From: Artocarpus heterophyllus
Lineage: Eukaryota > Streptophyta > Magnoliopsida > Rosales > Moraceae
Reading direction: 5' to 3'
Assembly (NCBI GenBank): GCA_025403435.1
Contig: CM046332.1
Location: 5,821,903-5,885,902, forward strand
DNA: 64,000 bases
Made by a program: the position numbers and the translations under genes
Shown: in pieces, positions 42,266 through 53,290 of the stretch
Numbering within the stretch: position 1 is the first letter of the stretch
How the letters are laid out: every line of letters starts with the position of its first letter
The notes under the pieces: model-generated
Told to the model about the DNA's origin: nothing
Database searches by the model: none
What the model saw: the letters and a program-made list of their open reading frames with translations, nothing else

Positions 42266-45200
42266 AGAGAAAGTGATAAAAAAATGAAGAGCGAAGAAAA
42301 ATCAAGAGTGGGAGTGCAGAGAAAGGGTTCGGCCTGTGAGAGAAAAAAAGGAGAGATGGCCGAGAAAAAGGAGAGCAAAGAGAGCAAGGGAGAGAAAATT
42401 GAGAGGGTTGAAAAAAAATTCACAATCAGTCAATGAGAGAAAAGTAGAGAGAAAAACAAACTTTTATGCAAGAAAGAGTGATGTGAGAAGAGCTTTGTTT
42501 TCTAATCAGCCGATGATTTTACTCATGTACAAGGAGGCGTTTTTAAACACTAACGATCTTGATTCCACCTTGCATAGTTCTGTTGTTTCTCTTTTGCAGG
42601 ATTATGAGGATATCTTTCTTGAGGAAACACCGCATGGTTTACCTCCAATCCGCGGGATTGAACATCAAATCGACTTCATACCTGGAGCTACAATCCCAAA
42701 CCGACCAGCCTATAGGAGTAATCCCGAGGAGACGAAGGAACTCCAACGGCAGGTAAATGAGTTGATGGAGAAGGGACACGTGAGAGAAAGCATGAGCCCG
42801 TGCGCCGTACCAGTTTTACTTGTGCCTAAGAAAGATGGGACTTGGAGGATGTGCGTTGATTGTCGAGCCATCAACAACATCACGGTAAAGTATCGACATC
42901 CCATTCCTCGCTTGGATGACATGTTACATGAATTGCATGGTGCTTGTGTGTTTTCTAAAATTGATCTAAAGAGTGGATATCATCAAATTCGCATGAAAGA
43001 GGGAGATGAGTGGAAAACGGCTTTCAAAACAAAACAAGGCTTGTATGAGTGGTTGGTAATGCCTTTCGGTTTAACCAATGCGCCTAGCACATTTATGCGT
43101 TTAATGAACCATGTTTTGCGAGCTTTTATTGGAAAATTTGTCGTTGTTTATTTTGATGATATCCTTATCTATAGCAGCAATTTGGATGAACATATTGAAC
43201 ATTTGAAACTTGTTTTAGATGTTTTGCGGAAGGAAAAGTTGTATGCTAACCTCAAGAAATGTACCTTTTGCACAGATAAGCTTGTGTTTCTTGGTTTTGT
43301 TGTTAGTGCTCAAGGTATACAGGTTGATGAAGAAAAGGTGCGAGCCATCCAGGAGTGGCCGAGTCCAACTAGTGTGGGAAATGTACGGAGTTTTCATGGA
43401 CTTGCTAGTTTCTACCGGCGGTTTGTGAAAGATTTCAGTACTATAGCCGCACCACTGACTGAAGTCATCAAGAAGAATGTTGGGTTTAGATGGGGAGAAG
43501 AGCAAGAAAAGGCATTTCAGCTACTCAAGGAGAAGTTGACAAATGCTCCATTGTTATCTTTACCTAATTTTTCCAAAACTTTTGAGATTGAATGTGATGC
43601 TTCAGGTGTTGGAATTGGTGCTGTTTTAATGCAGGAAGGGAGACCAATAGCATATTTCAGTGAGAAGCTGAACGGGGCAACTCTTAATTACCCAACTTAT
43701 GATAAAGAGATGTATGCGTTGGTTCGGGCATTAGAGACATGGCATCACTACCTATGGCCTAAGGAGTTCGTGATTCACACCGATCATGAGTCCCTGAAAC
43801 ACTTGGAGGGCCAGCACAAGCTGAACAAAAGGCATGCTCGTTGGGTAGAATTCATAGAGATGTTTCCGTATGTCATTCGCTACAAGCAAGGTAAGGAAAA
43901 GGTCGTTGCTGATGCACTTTCTCGCAGGTATGTCTTAATCTCAACTCTTAATGCTAAACTACTGGGTTTTGAGCACATTAAAGAGTTATGTGCTGATGAC
44001 CATGACTTTAGTACTGAGTATCAAGCTTGTGAGAGATTTGCTAGTGGTAAGTACTTTAGGCATGAGGGATACTTGTTTTGGGAGAATAAATTATGTGTGC
44101 CTAATTGTTCATTACGAGATTTGCTAGTTAGAGAATCCCATGGGGGAGGATTGATGGGACATTTTGGAGTAATGAAGACTTTAGCTATGTTGCAGGAACA
44201 CTTCTATTGGCCACATATGAAACGAGATGTTGAGAGGCTTTGTGGTAGATGTGTAACTTGTAGGCAGGCTAAATCAAGAGTGCAGCCCCATGGTTTATAC
44301 ACCCCTTTACCAATACCTGGTGAACCTTGGATTGATATTTTGATGGATTTTGTGTTAGGTTTGCCTAGGTCTAAACGGGGAAGAGACTCAATATTTGTGG
44401 TCGTGGATAGGTTTTCAAAGATGGCTCATTTTATTCCATGCCACAAGACAGATGATGCTTCCAATGTTGCTGATTTGTTCTTTAGGGAAATTGTGAGACT
44501 TCATGGTATGCCTAGGACAATTGTTTCTGATAGGGACACCAAGTTCTTAAGCTACTTTTGGAAGACTTTGTGGGCTCAGTTAGGGACTAAGCTATTGTTT
44601 TCAACTACTTGTCACCCTCAAACTGATGGTCAAACAGAAGTTGTGAATAGAACCTTGGCTACTTTGTTGAGGGCTGTCATTAAAAAGAACATCAAAACAT
44701 GGGAGGAGTGTTTACCACATGTTGTGTTTGCTTATAATCGATTTGTTCATTTTGCTACTCAATTTTCACCGTTTGAAATTGTTTATGGTTTTAATCCTTT
44801 AACTCCTTTGGATTTAATGCCATTACCTTTGTCTAAGCATGTGAATTTAGATGGATAAAGAAAAGCTGATCTTGTTAACCAGATACACGAGAAGGCAAGA
44901 CTCAACATCGAGCGAAGGACTAAACAATATGCTGAACAAGCCAACAAAGGGCGTCACAAGCTCGTCTTCGAGCCCGATGATTGGGTGTGGTTGCACTTAC
45001 GCAAGGAACGATTTCCAGAACAAAGGAAATCCAAGCTATTGCCTAGAGGGGACGGTCCTTTTCAAGTTCTCGAAAGGATCAATGATAATGCGTACAAGCT
45101 AGACTTGCCAGGTGAGTATGGTGTAAGGGCCTCCTTTAATGTTTCTGATCTAAGTCCTTTTGATGCAGGCGACGATTTGAGGACAAATCCTTCTCAAGAG

Positions 45201-45440
45201 GAGGGGAATGATGAGGACATCGTTAGCACAAGCAAGAGCACGTGGGAGACATATTCAGATCCAATTCAAGTTCCCATTGGTCCGATTACGAGAGCTCGTG
45301 CGAAGAAGTTTAAAGAAACGCTTATTGGGCTGATTCAAGCAACTTGGGCTCAAGCTATTGCATGGAGGCCCATTGAGGGAATTGCGTGCGACAACCAGAC
45401 CAGTAAATGCGTGATTCAAGCTATAGAAGGGATTGAGTAA
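42266..45440 (+). pseudogene. Element J linker, RT, RNase H, integrase and LTR-encoded tail
   Basis: After a homopolymer shift in the linker (GTTGAAAAAAAATTCAC near 42410-42420) a run of 840 codons is open to TAA 44856-44858 (AAA to TAA). It covers RT (YFDDILIYS near 43155), RNase H, the integrase zinc finger and core ([17 protein letters not shown]). Reading continues beyond the stop through [16 protein letters not shown] to the LTR-encoded EGIE at 45440. From about 43570 to 44260 it is virtually identical to G pol (about 47290-47980), unlike the flanking regions. Confidence 0.9.
45196..45208 (+). other. Polypurine tract of element J
   Basis: AAGAGGAGGGGAA directly before the 3' LTR. Confidence 0.9.
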
Positions 45441-46009
45441 TTTCCATTTCAGTTACTTTCCCATTTTGAGGCGACACATGGTGAGAAGAATCAGCTTTTG
45501 ACCTTTTTAATGTCTAGTTTCCTTTATTTTCGTTTGTGTATTTCTATTATTGTAAAGTTTTTAAGCCATTAAGGACACTTACCTTATTTGCTTTAGATTA
45601 GGTGATTTGGTAATTGATTTGCCGAAATTCGATGGGGAATTAGGAGCTGAAAATTCGCATAGGAACCCCTATATATTGTAACGAATTTCATTCAATGGGA
45701 CACAAGTAATAACACATAATTTTGAGGTTTAATTCTCTTTAGTTCCTAAACGAACTATTCGAACTTATCGAAAATTTCCGTGGCGTTCATAGACTTATCA
45801 ATCAGTCCATCCATAGCTGATTGTGGCGTCCTCACATACCAAGACTTATCAATCGGTCTCTCCATAGCTGATTGTGGCGTCCTCACATACCAAGGTTCGT
45901 GCTTCTTGTTGGGCATCGGGTCGCGGTTCCATCCAAAACCGGTTAGAAAGTTGATCTTGGAAACCAACTTCGGTTAGGGTCGCATCAGTTCTTGGCGTGG
46001 TTCGTATCA
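45209..46009 (+). repeat. Element J 3' LTR (family 1)
   Basis: 801 bp, TGATGAGGACATC to GGTTCGTATCA, two 51-bp units (about 45793-45895). Followed by AAAAA and the linker of G. Confidence 0.94.
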
Positions 46010-46014
46010 AAAAA
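46010..46014. repeat. Target-site duplication of element J (right, aaaaa)
   Basis: Followed by TCAAGAGTGGGAGTG, the linker of element G. Confidence 0.85.
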
Positions 46015-49000
46015 TCAAGAGTGGGAGTGCAGAGAGAGAGTTCGGCCAGTGAGAGAAAAAAAGAAGAGATGGTCGAGAAAAAGGAGAGCAAAGAGAGCAA
46101 GGGAGAGAAAATTGAGAGGGCTGAAAAGAATTCACAATCAGCCAATGAGGTAAAAATAGAGAGAAAAACAAACTTTTATGCAAGAAAGAGTGATGTGAGA
46201 AGAGCTTTGTTTTCTAATCAGCCGATGATTTTACTCATGTACAAGGAGGCGTTATTAAACACTAACGATCTTGATTCCACCTTGCATAGTTCTATTGTTT
46301 CTCTTTTGCAGGAATATGAGGATATCTTTCTCGAGGAAACACCGCAAGGTGTACCTCCAATCCGCGGGATTGAACATCAAATCGACTTCATAACTGGAGC
46401 TACAATCCCAAACCGACCACCCTATAGGAGTAATCCCGAGGAGACAAAGGAACTCCAACGGCAGGTAAATGAGTTGATGGAGAAGGGACACGTGAGAGAA
46501 AGCATGAGCCCGTGCGCCGTACCAGTTTTACTTGTGCCTAAGAAAGATGGGACTTGGAGGATGTGCGTTGATTGTCGAGCCATCAACAACATCACGGTAA
46601 AGTATCGACATCCCATTCCTCGCTTGGATGACATGTTAGATGAATTGCATGGTGCTTGTGTGTTTTCTAAAATTGATCTGAAGAGTGGATATCATCAAAT
46701 TCGCATGAAAGAGGGAGACGAGTGGAAGACGGCTTTCAAAACAAAACAAGGCGTGTATGAGTGGTTGGTAATGCCTTTCGGTTTAACCAATGCGCCTAGC
46801 ACATTTATGCGTTTAATGAACCATGTTTTGCGAGCTTTTATTAGAAAATTTATCGTTGTTTATTTTGATGATATCCTTATCTATAGCAGCAATTTGGATG
46901 AACATATTGAACATTTGAAACTTTTTTTAGATGTTTTACGGAAGGAAAAGTTGTATGCTAACCACAAGAAATGTAACTTTTGCACAGATAAGCTTGTGTT
47001 TCTTGGTTTTGTTGTTAGTGCTCAAGGTATACAGGTTGATGAAGAAAAGGTGCGAGCCATCCAGGAGTGGCCGAGTCCAACTAGTGTAGTAAACGTACGG
47101 AGTTTTCATGGACTTGCTAGTTTCTACCGGCGGTTTGTGAAAGATTTCAGTACTATAGCCGCACCACTGACTGAAGTCATCAAGAAGAACGTTGGGTTTA
47201 GATGGGGAGAAGAGCAAGAAAAGGCATTTCAGCTACTCAAGGAGAAGTTGACGAATGCTCCATTGTTATCTTTACCTAATTTTTCCAAAACTTTTGAGAT
47301 TGAATGTGATGCTTCAGGTGTTGGAATTGGTGCTGTTTTAATGCAGGAAGGGAGACCAATAGCATATTTCAGTGAGAAGCTGAACGGGGCAACTCTTAAT
47401 TACCCAACTTATGATAAAGAGATGTATGCGTTGGTTCGGGCATTAGAGACATGGCATCACTACCTATGGCCTAAGGAGTTCGTGATTCACACCGATCATG
47501 AGTCCCTGAAACACTTGGAGGGCCAGCACAAGCTGAACAAAAGGCATGCTCGTTGGGTAGAATTCATAGAGATGTTTCCGTATGTCATTCGCTACAAGCA
47601 AGGTAAGGAAAAGGTCGTTGCTGATGCACTTTCTCGCAGGTATGTCTTAATCTCAACTCTTAATGCTAAACTACTGGGTTTTGAGCACATTAAAGAGTTA
47701 TGTGCTGATGACCATGACTTTAGTACTGAGTATCAAGCTTGTGAGAGATTTGCTAGTGGTAAGTACTTTAGGCATGAGGGATACTTGTTTTGGGAGAATA
47801 AATTATGTGTGCCTAATTGTTCATTACGAGATTTGCTAGTTAGAGAATCCCATGGGGGAGGATTGATGGGACATTTTGGAGTAATGAAGACTTTAGCTAT
47901 GTTGCAGGAACACTTCTATTGGCCACATATGAAACGAGATGTTGAGAGGCTTTGTGGTAGATGTGTAACTTGTAGGCTGGCTAAATCAAGAGTGCAGCCC
48001 CATGGTTTGTACACCCCTTTACCAATACCTAGTGAACCCTGGATTGATATTTCGATGGATTTTGTGTTAAGTTTGCCTAGGTCTAAACGGGGAAGAGACT
48101 CGATATTTGTGGCCGTGGATAGGTTTTCCAAGATGGCTCATTTTAGTCCATGCCACAAGACAGATGATGCAATGTTGCTGATTTGCTCTTTAGGGAAATT
48201 GTGATACTTCAGAGTATGCCTAGGACGATTGTTTATGATAGGGACACCAAGTTCTTAAGCTACTTTTGGAAGACTTTGTGGGCTAAGTTAGGGACTAAGC
48301 TATTGTTTTCGACTACTTGTCACCCACAAACCGATGGTCAAACAAAAGTTGTGAATAGAACCTTGTCTACCTTGTTGCGGGCTGTCATTAAAAAGAACAT
48401 CAAAACATGGGAGGAGTGTTTACCACATGTTGAGTTTGCTTATAATCGATCTGTTCATTCTGCTACACAATTTTCACCGTTTGAAATTGTTTATGGTTTT
48501 AATCCTTTAACTCCTTTGGATTTAATGCCATTACCTTTGTCTGAGCATGTGAATTTAGATGGAAAAAGAAAAGCTGATCTTGTTAAGCAGATACACGAGA
48601 AGGCAAGACTCAACATCGAGCGAAGGACTAAACAATATGCTGAAAATGCCAACAAAGGGTGTCACAAGCTCGTCTTCGAGCCCGGCGATTGGGTGTGGTT
48701 GCACTTACGCAAGGAACGGTTTCGGAACAAAGGAAATCCAAGTTGTTGCCTAGAGGGGACGGTCCTTTCCAAATCCTTGAAAGGATCAATGATAATGCAT
48801 ACAAGCTAGACTTGCCAGGTGAGTATGGTGTAAGTGCCTCCTTTAATGTTTCTGACCTATGTCCTTTTGATGCAGGCGACGATTTGAGGACAAATCCTTC
48901 TCAAGAGGAGGGGAATGATGAGGACATCGTTAGCACAAGCAAGAGCACGTGGGAGACATATTCAGATCCAATTCAAGTTCCCATTGGTCCGGTTACGAGA

Positions 49001-49147
49001 GCTCGTGCGAAGAAGTTTAAAGAAACGCTTATTGGGCTGATTCAAGCAACTTGGGCTCAAGCCATTGCATGGAGGCCCATTGAGGGAATTGCATGCGACA
49101 ACCAGACCAACAAATGCATGATTCAAGCACTAGAAGGGATTGAGTAA
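46015..49147 (+). pseudogene. Element G linker, RT, RNase H, integrase and LTR-encoded tail
   Basis: Open from the J junction to about 48204: linker, RT ([24 protein letters not shown] near 46863), RNase H, integrase zinc finger ([10 protein letters not shown]) and [10 protein letters not shown] 4-base loss (TTCC of GCTTCCAATG) near 48170 shifts the frame. The core continues from FREIVILQ to TDGQTKVVN, where the catalytic Glu is Lys. A second shift lies near 48723 (TTTCGGAACAA). The tail ends at 49147 inside the 3' LTR. Non-functional integrase. Confidence 0.9.
48903..48915 (+). other. Polypurine tract of element G
   Basis: AAGAGGAGGGGAA before the 3' LTR. Confidence 0.9.
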
Positions 49148-49666
49148 TTTCCATTTCAGTTACTTTCCCGTTTTGAGGCGACACATGGCGAGAAGAATCA
49201 GCTTATGAACTTTTAATGTCTAGTTTCCTTTTTGCGTTTGTTTTATTTTTGTTATTGTAAGGCTTTTAAGTCATTAAGGGAACTTTCCTTATTTGCTTTA
49301 GATTTGACATTAGGTAATTGATTTGCCCAAAATTCCTTGGGCAATTAGGAGCTGAAAATTCGCATAGGGTAACTCCTATATATTGTAACGAATTTTAATC
49401 AATTGAATACAAGTAATAACACATAATTTTGAGGTTTAATTCTCTTTAGTTCCTAAACGAACTATTCGAACTTATCGGAAATTTCTGTGGCGTTCATAGA
49501 CTTATCAATCAGTCCATCCGTAGCTGATTGTGGCGTCCTCACATACCAAGGTTCGTGCTTCTTGTTGGGCATCGGGTCGCAGTTCCATTCAAAACCGGTT
49601 AGGAATTTTGATCTTGGAAACCAATTTCGGTTAGGGTCGCGTCAGTTCTTGACGGGGTTCGTATCA
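48916..49666 (+). repeat. Element G 3' LTR
   Basis: 751 bp; one 51-bp unit (about 49499-49549) against two in the 5' LTR. Ends GGTTCGTATCA, followed by the ACGAA duplication. Confidence 0.94.
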
Positions 49667-49671
49667 ACGAA
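49667..49671. repeat. Target-site duplication of element G (right, acgaa)
   Basis: Second ACGAA; F protease continues with CGTTGCTAGCACTACTATGG. Confidence 0.95.
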
Positions 49672-52600
49672 CGTTGCTAGCACTACTATGGTTGACAAAT
49701 TTGGGCTGCGAACGACCAAACATCCTCGACCTTACATTTGCAATAGTTGAATAATAGTGGTGAAGTGAAGGTAACTAAACAAGCATTAATTTCGTTTCGC
49801 GTTGGTAGATATGAAGATGAAGTTTTGTGCGATGTAGTTCCAATGGAAGCCAGGCACTTGTTACTAGGTCGACCATGGCAATTTGATCATCGAGTCAAAC
49901 ATGATGGCTACACCAATAAATATTCTCTTGTGCACAACCAGAGACCATTCACTCTTGTACCAATGACACCGAAACAGGTTCATAAAGATCAAGTTTGGTT
50001 ACAAAAGGAGAGTGAACAAAAAGGAGAGAATGAGAAAAAGAGAGAGAAAGGAAGTGAAAATAATGAGTGTTGGAGTGCAGAGAGAGAGTTCAGCCAGAGA
50101 GGGAAAAAAGATAGAGGGGCCGAGAAAAAAGAGAGAAAAGTAGAGAACATTGAGAGAGCCAGTACAAAAGAAGATTTGGCCAATGAGGTAAAAATAGAGA
50201 GAAAAAAAAACTTTTATGCAAGAGAGAGTGATGTGAGAAGAGCTTTGTTTTCTAATCAGCCGATGATTTTACTCATGTACAAGGAGGCGTTATTAAACAC
50301 CAACGATCTTGATTCCACCTTGCATAATTCTGTTGTTTCTCTTCTGCAGGAATATGAGGATATCTTTCCCGAGGAAACACCGCAAGGTTTACCTCCAATC
50401 CGCGGGATTGAACATCAAATTGACTTCATACCTGGAGCTACAATTCCAAACCGACCAGCCTATAGGAGTAATCCCGAGAAGACAAAGGCACTCCAACGGC
50501 AGGTATGTGAGTTGATGGAGAAGGGACACGTGAGAGAAAGCATGAGCCCATGTGCCATACCAGTTTTACTTGTGCCTAAGAAAGATGGGACTTGGAGGAT
50601 GTACGTTGATTGTCGAGCCATCAACAACATCATAATAAAGTATCGACATCCCATTCCTCGCTTGGATGACATGTTAGATGAATTGTATGGTGCTTGTGTG
50701 TTTTCTAAAATTGATCTGAAGAGTGGATATTATCAAATTCGCATGAAAGAGGGAGACGAGTGGAAGACAGCTTTCAAAACAAAACAAGGTTTGTATGAGT
50801 GGTTGGCAATGCCTTTCAGTTTAACCAATGCGCCTAGCACATTTATGCGTTTAATGAACCATGTTTTGTGAGCTTTTATTGGGAAATATTTTGTTGTTTA
50901 TTTTGATGATATCCTTATCTATAATAGCAATTTGGATGATCATATTGAACATTTGAAACTTGGTTTAGATGTTTTACGGAAGGAAAAGTTGTATGCTAAT
51001 CTTAAGAAGTGTACCTTTTGCACGGCTAAGCTTGTTTTTCTTGGTTTTGTTGTTAGTGCTCAAGGTATACAGGTTGACAAAGAAAAGGTTAGGGCTATCC
51101 AAGAATGGCCAAGTCCCACAAGCATTGGAGAAGTACAGAGTTTTCATGGACTTGTCAGCTTTTAGCGACGGTTTGTAAGGGATTTCAGTACTTTGGCTGC
51201 ACCACTCACAGAAGTAATCAAGAAGAATGTTGGGTTCAAGTGGGGAGAAGAACAAGAGAAGGCGTTTCAGCTTATTAAGCATAAGCTTACTCATGCTCCT
51301 TTACTCGCATTACCTGATTTTTCTAAAACATTTGAAATTGAATGTGATGCTTCTGGTGTAGGTATAGGTGCCGTGCTGATGCAAGGAGGACGACCAATCG
51401 CATATTTCAGTGAAAAATTGAGTGGGTCAACACTAAATTACCCGACTTATGACAAGGAGTTGTACGCGTTGGTTCGAGCATTAAAGACTTGGCAACACTA
51501 CCTTTGGCCCAAGGAATTCGTGATTCACACTGATCACGAGTGATTGAAACATCTGAAGGGACAACTAAAGTTGAACAAGAGGCATGCCCACTGGGTGGAA
51601 TTCGTCGAGACATTTCCTTATGTCATTTGATACAAGCAAGGTAAGGAGAATGTTGTTGCGGATGCACTTTCTCGCAGGTACGCATTACTTTCTATCCTTG
51701 ATGCTAAACTGCTTGGTTTTGAGCACATTCAGGCTTTATACCCTTTAGACCAAGATTTTAGTGAGGGGTAGCAAGCTTGTGAGAAAAATGCAATGGGTAA
51801 ATTTTATAGACATGATGGATTTTTGTTTCGGGAGAATAAGCTTTGTGTGCCTAATTGTTCTTTGAGAGATTTGTTAGTGAGGGAATCCCATGGTGGCGGA
51901 TTGATGGGGCATTTTGGAATTGCTAAAACTTTAGTTGTTTTGCAGGAACACTTCTTTTGGCCACACATGAAAAGGGATGTTGAAAGGATATGTAGTAGAT
52001 GTGTCACGTGTAGGCAAGCTAAATCCAGAGCACAACCCCAAGGTTTATACACACCTTTGCCAATTTCTAATGAGCCTTGGATTGATATTTCAATGGACTT
52101 TGTGTTAGGTTTACCTAGGACCAAACGTGGGAAGGATGGTGTGTTTGTGGTTGTAGATCGGTTTTCTAAGATGGAACATTTTATTCCCTGTCATAAAACT
52201 AATGATGCATCGCATGTTGTTGAATTGTTCTTTAGGGAGATTGTGAGAATACATGGCATGCCTAGGACAATTGTTTCAGATAGAGATGCTAAGTTCTTGA
52301 GCTACTTTTGGAAGACTTTGTGGAGTAAGTTAGGTACTAAGCTGTTGTTTTCAACTACTTGCCACCCACAAACTGATGGTCAAATTGAGGTAGTAAATAG
52401 GACTTTGTAACCTTATTAAGAGCAATCATCAGTAAGAACATTAAATCATGGGAAGACTGTTTACCGCATGTTGAGTTTGCATATAATCGCTCTATCCATT
52501 CTGCTACTAAGTATTTACCTTTTGAAATTGTTTATGGTCTTAATCCTCTATCACCATTGGATTTATCACTACCTGTTTCTGAGCGTGTTAATTTAGATGG

Positions 52601-52727
52601 AAAAAGGAAGAATGACTTTGTTAAACAGATTCATGAGAAAGCAAGACTCATCATTGAGCGAAGAACGAAACAAAATGCAAAGCAAGCCAACAAGGGGCGA
52701 CACAAGCTGATTTTCGAACCTGGAGAC
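49672..52727 (+). pseudogene. Element F protease, linker, RT, RNase H, integrase (mosaic, broken)
   Basis: Protease end differs from family 1 (NSGEVKVTKQALISFRVGRY, NQRPFTLVPMTPKQVHKDQ) and matches element M. From about 50160 to 50960 the RT is close to family 1. From about 50990 onward it again diverges ([51 protein letters not shown]). YFDDILIY is near 50900; VSDRDAKF and TDGQIEVVN keep the Asp and Glu. Stops include TAG near 49745, TGA 50869-50871 (CGA to TGA), TAG 51163-51165 and TGA 51541-51543, and a shift near 52410. The integrase is interrupted at 52727 by a TRIM. Confidence 0.88.
52723..52727. repeat. Target-site duplication of TRIM T3 (left, gagac)
   Basis: GAGAC is repeated at 53068-53072. 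Removing the TRIM and one copy restores EPGDWVWLH in the integrase of F. Confidence 0.95.
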
Positions 52728-52838
52728 TGATGTGTCCCACATTGGTTAGAGAGGGTGGTCTTGGGTGTTATATATATGGGTTCACAATCCTCCCCTCACG
52801 AGCTAGCTTTTGGGGTGGAGTTAGGTGGGTTCATATCA
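52728..52838 (+). repeat. T3 left LTR
   Basis: TGATGTGTCCCACATTGG to GGGTTCATATCA; TATATATAT at 52769-52777. It differs from the right LTR at only a few positions (for example CCCACATTGG vs CCTACATCGG and CACGAGC vs CACAAGC). Confidence 0.93.
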
Positions 52839-52956
52839 TATGGTATCAGAGCCGAACCTTTACTGGTCGCTGGGCGCATGTACAAAGGTTCCCTGCCGCT
52901 CGTGTGGGTTAACGACGGAGTTGACACGAGGACGTGCAGTCTAAAGGGGTCGAAAA

Positions 52957-53067
52957 TGATGTGTCCTACATCGGTTAGAGAGGGTGGTCTTGGGTGTTAT
53001 ATATATGGGTTCACAATCCTCCCCTCACAAGCTAGCTTTTGGGGTGGAGTTAGGTGGGTTCATATCA
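52957..53067 (+). repeat. T3 right LTR
   Basis: 111 bp, the same ends as the left LTR. Confidence 0.93.
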
Positions 53068-53072
53068 GAGAC
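53068..53072. repeat. Target-site duplication of TRIM T3 (right, gagac)
   Basis: Second GAGAC; the F integrase continues with TGGGTGTGGTTGCAC. Confidence 0.95.
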
Positions 53073-53290
53073 TGGGTGTGGTTGCACTTTAGAAATGAGC
53101 GTTTTCTAGAACAAAGAAAGTCAAAGTTGTTACCACGGGGAGATGGACCATTTCAAGTCCTTGAAAGAGTTAATGACAATGCTTACAAGTTGGATTTGCA
53201 AGGTGAGTATAATGTAAGTACTACCTTCAATGTTTCTAATTTGAGTCCTTTTGATGCAGAGTCTGATTTGAGGACAAATCCTTGTCAAGA
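53073..53290 (+). pseudogene. Element F integrase C-terminal domain
   Basis: Encodes [20 protein letters not shown], then [19 protein letters not shown] and FNVSNLSPFDAESDLRTNPC, followed directly by the LTR-encoded DDEDI. The polypurine tract is missing: 9 bases (GGAGGGGAA) are absent, an in-frame loss, so CAAGA abuts TGATGAGG. Confidence 0.88.

Larger units (their letters stand above)
38405..46009 (+). mobile_element. Element J: TRIM-CRM chimeric retroelement
   Basis: 7,605 bp between AAAAA duplications. The left end is a TRIM LTR (TGATGTGTCCCACATCGG); the right end is a family-1 CRM LTR (GGTTCGTATCA). Order: TRIM LTR, primer site, TRIM internal with an 88-bp duplication, truncated TRIM LTR, a 1,067-bp CRM pol fragment (38814-39880), TRIM internal, complete TRIM LTR (39972-40082), CRM leader lacking its primer site, gag, protease, pol and CRM 3' LTR. 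The captured pol fragment shares private variants with J's own pol (GACATGTTACATGAATTG, GAGTGGAAAACGGC), so it came from the same or a sister element. Confidence 0.85.
27718..49666 (+). mobile_element. Element G: family-1 retrotransposon with nested elements H and J
   Basis: 5' LTR 27718-28518; gag-pro 29093-29667 and 37279-38404; pol 46015-49147; 3' LTR 48916-49666. Subtracting H and J with their duplications leaves 6,728 bp. Flanked by perfect ACGAA duplications inside the protease of F. Confidence 0.95.
52728..53067 (+). mobile_element. T3: complete TRIM (miniature LTR element), 340 bp
   Basis: Two 111-bp LTRs (52728-52838 and 52957-53067), primer site TGGTATCAGAGCC at 52841-52853, an internal stretch of about 100 bp without coding capacity, and purine tract CTAAAGGGGTCGAAAA before the right LTR. 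Perfect GAGAC duplication. It fits the TRIM/SMART class: non-autonomous, copied by proteins from other elements. Confidence 0.95.
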
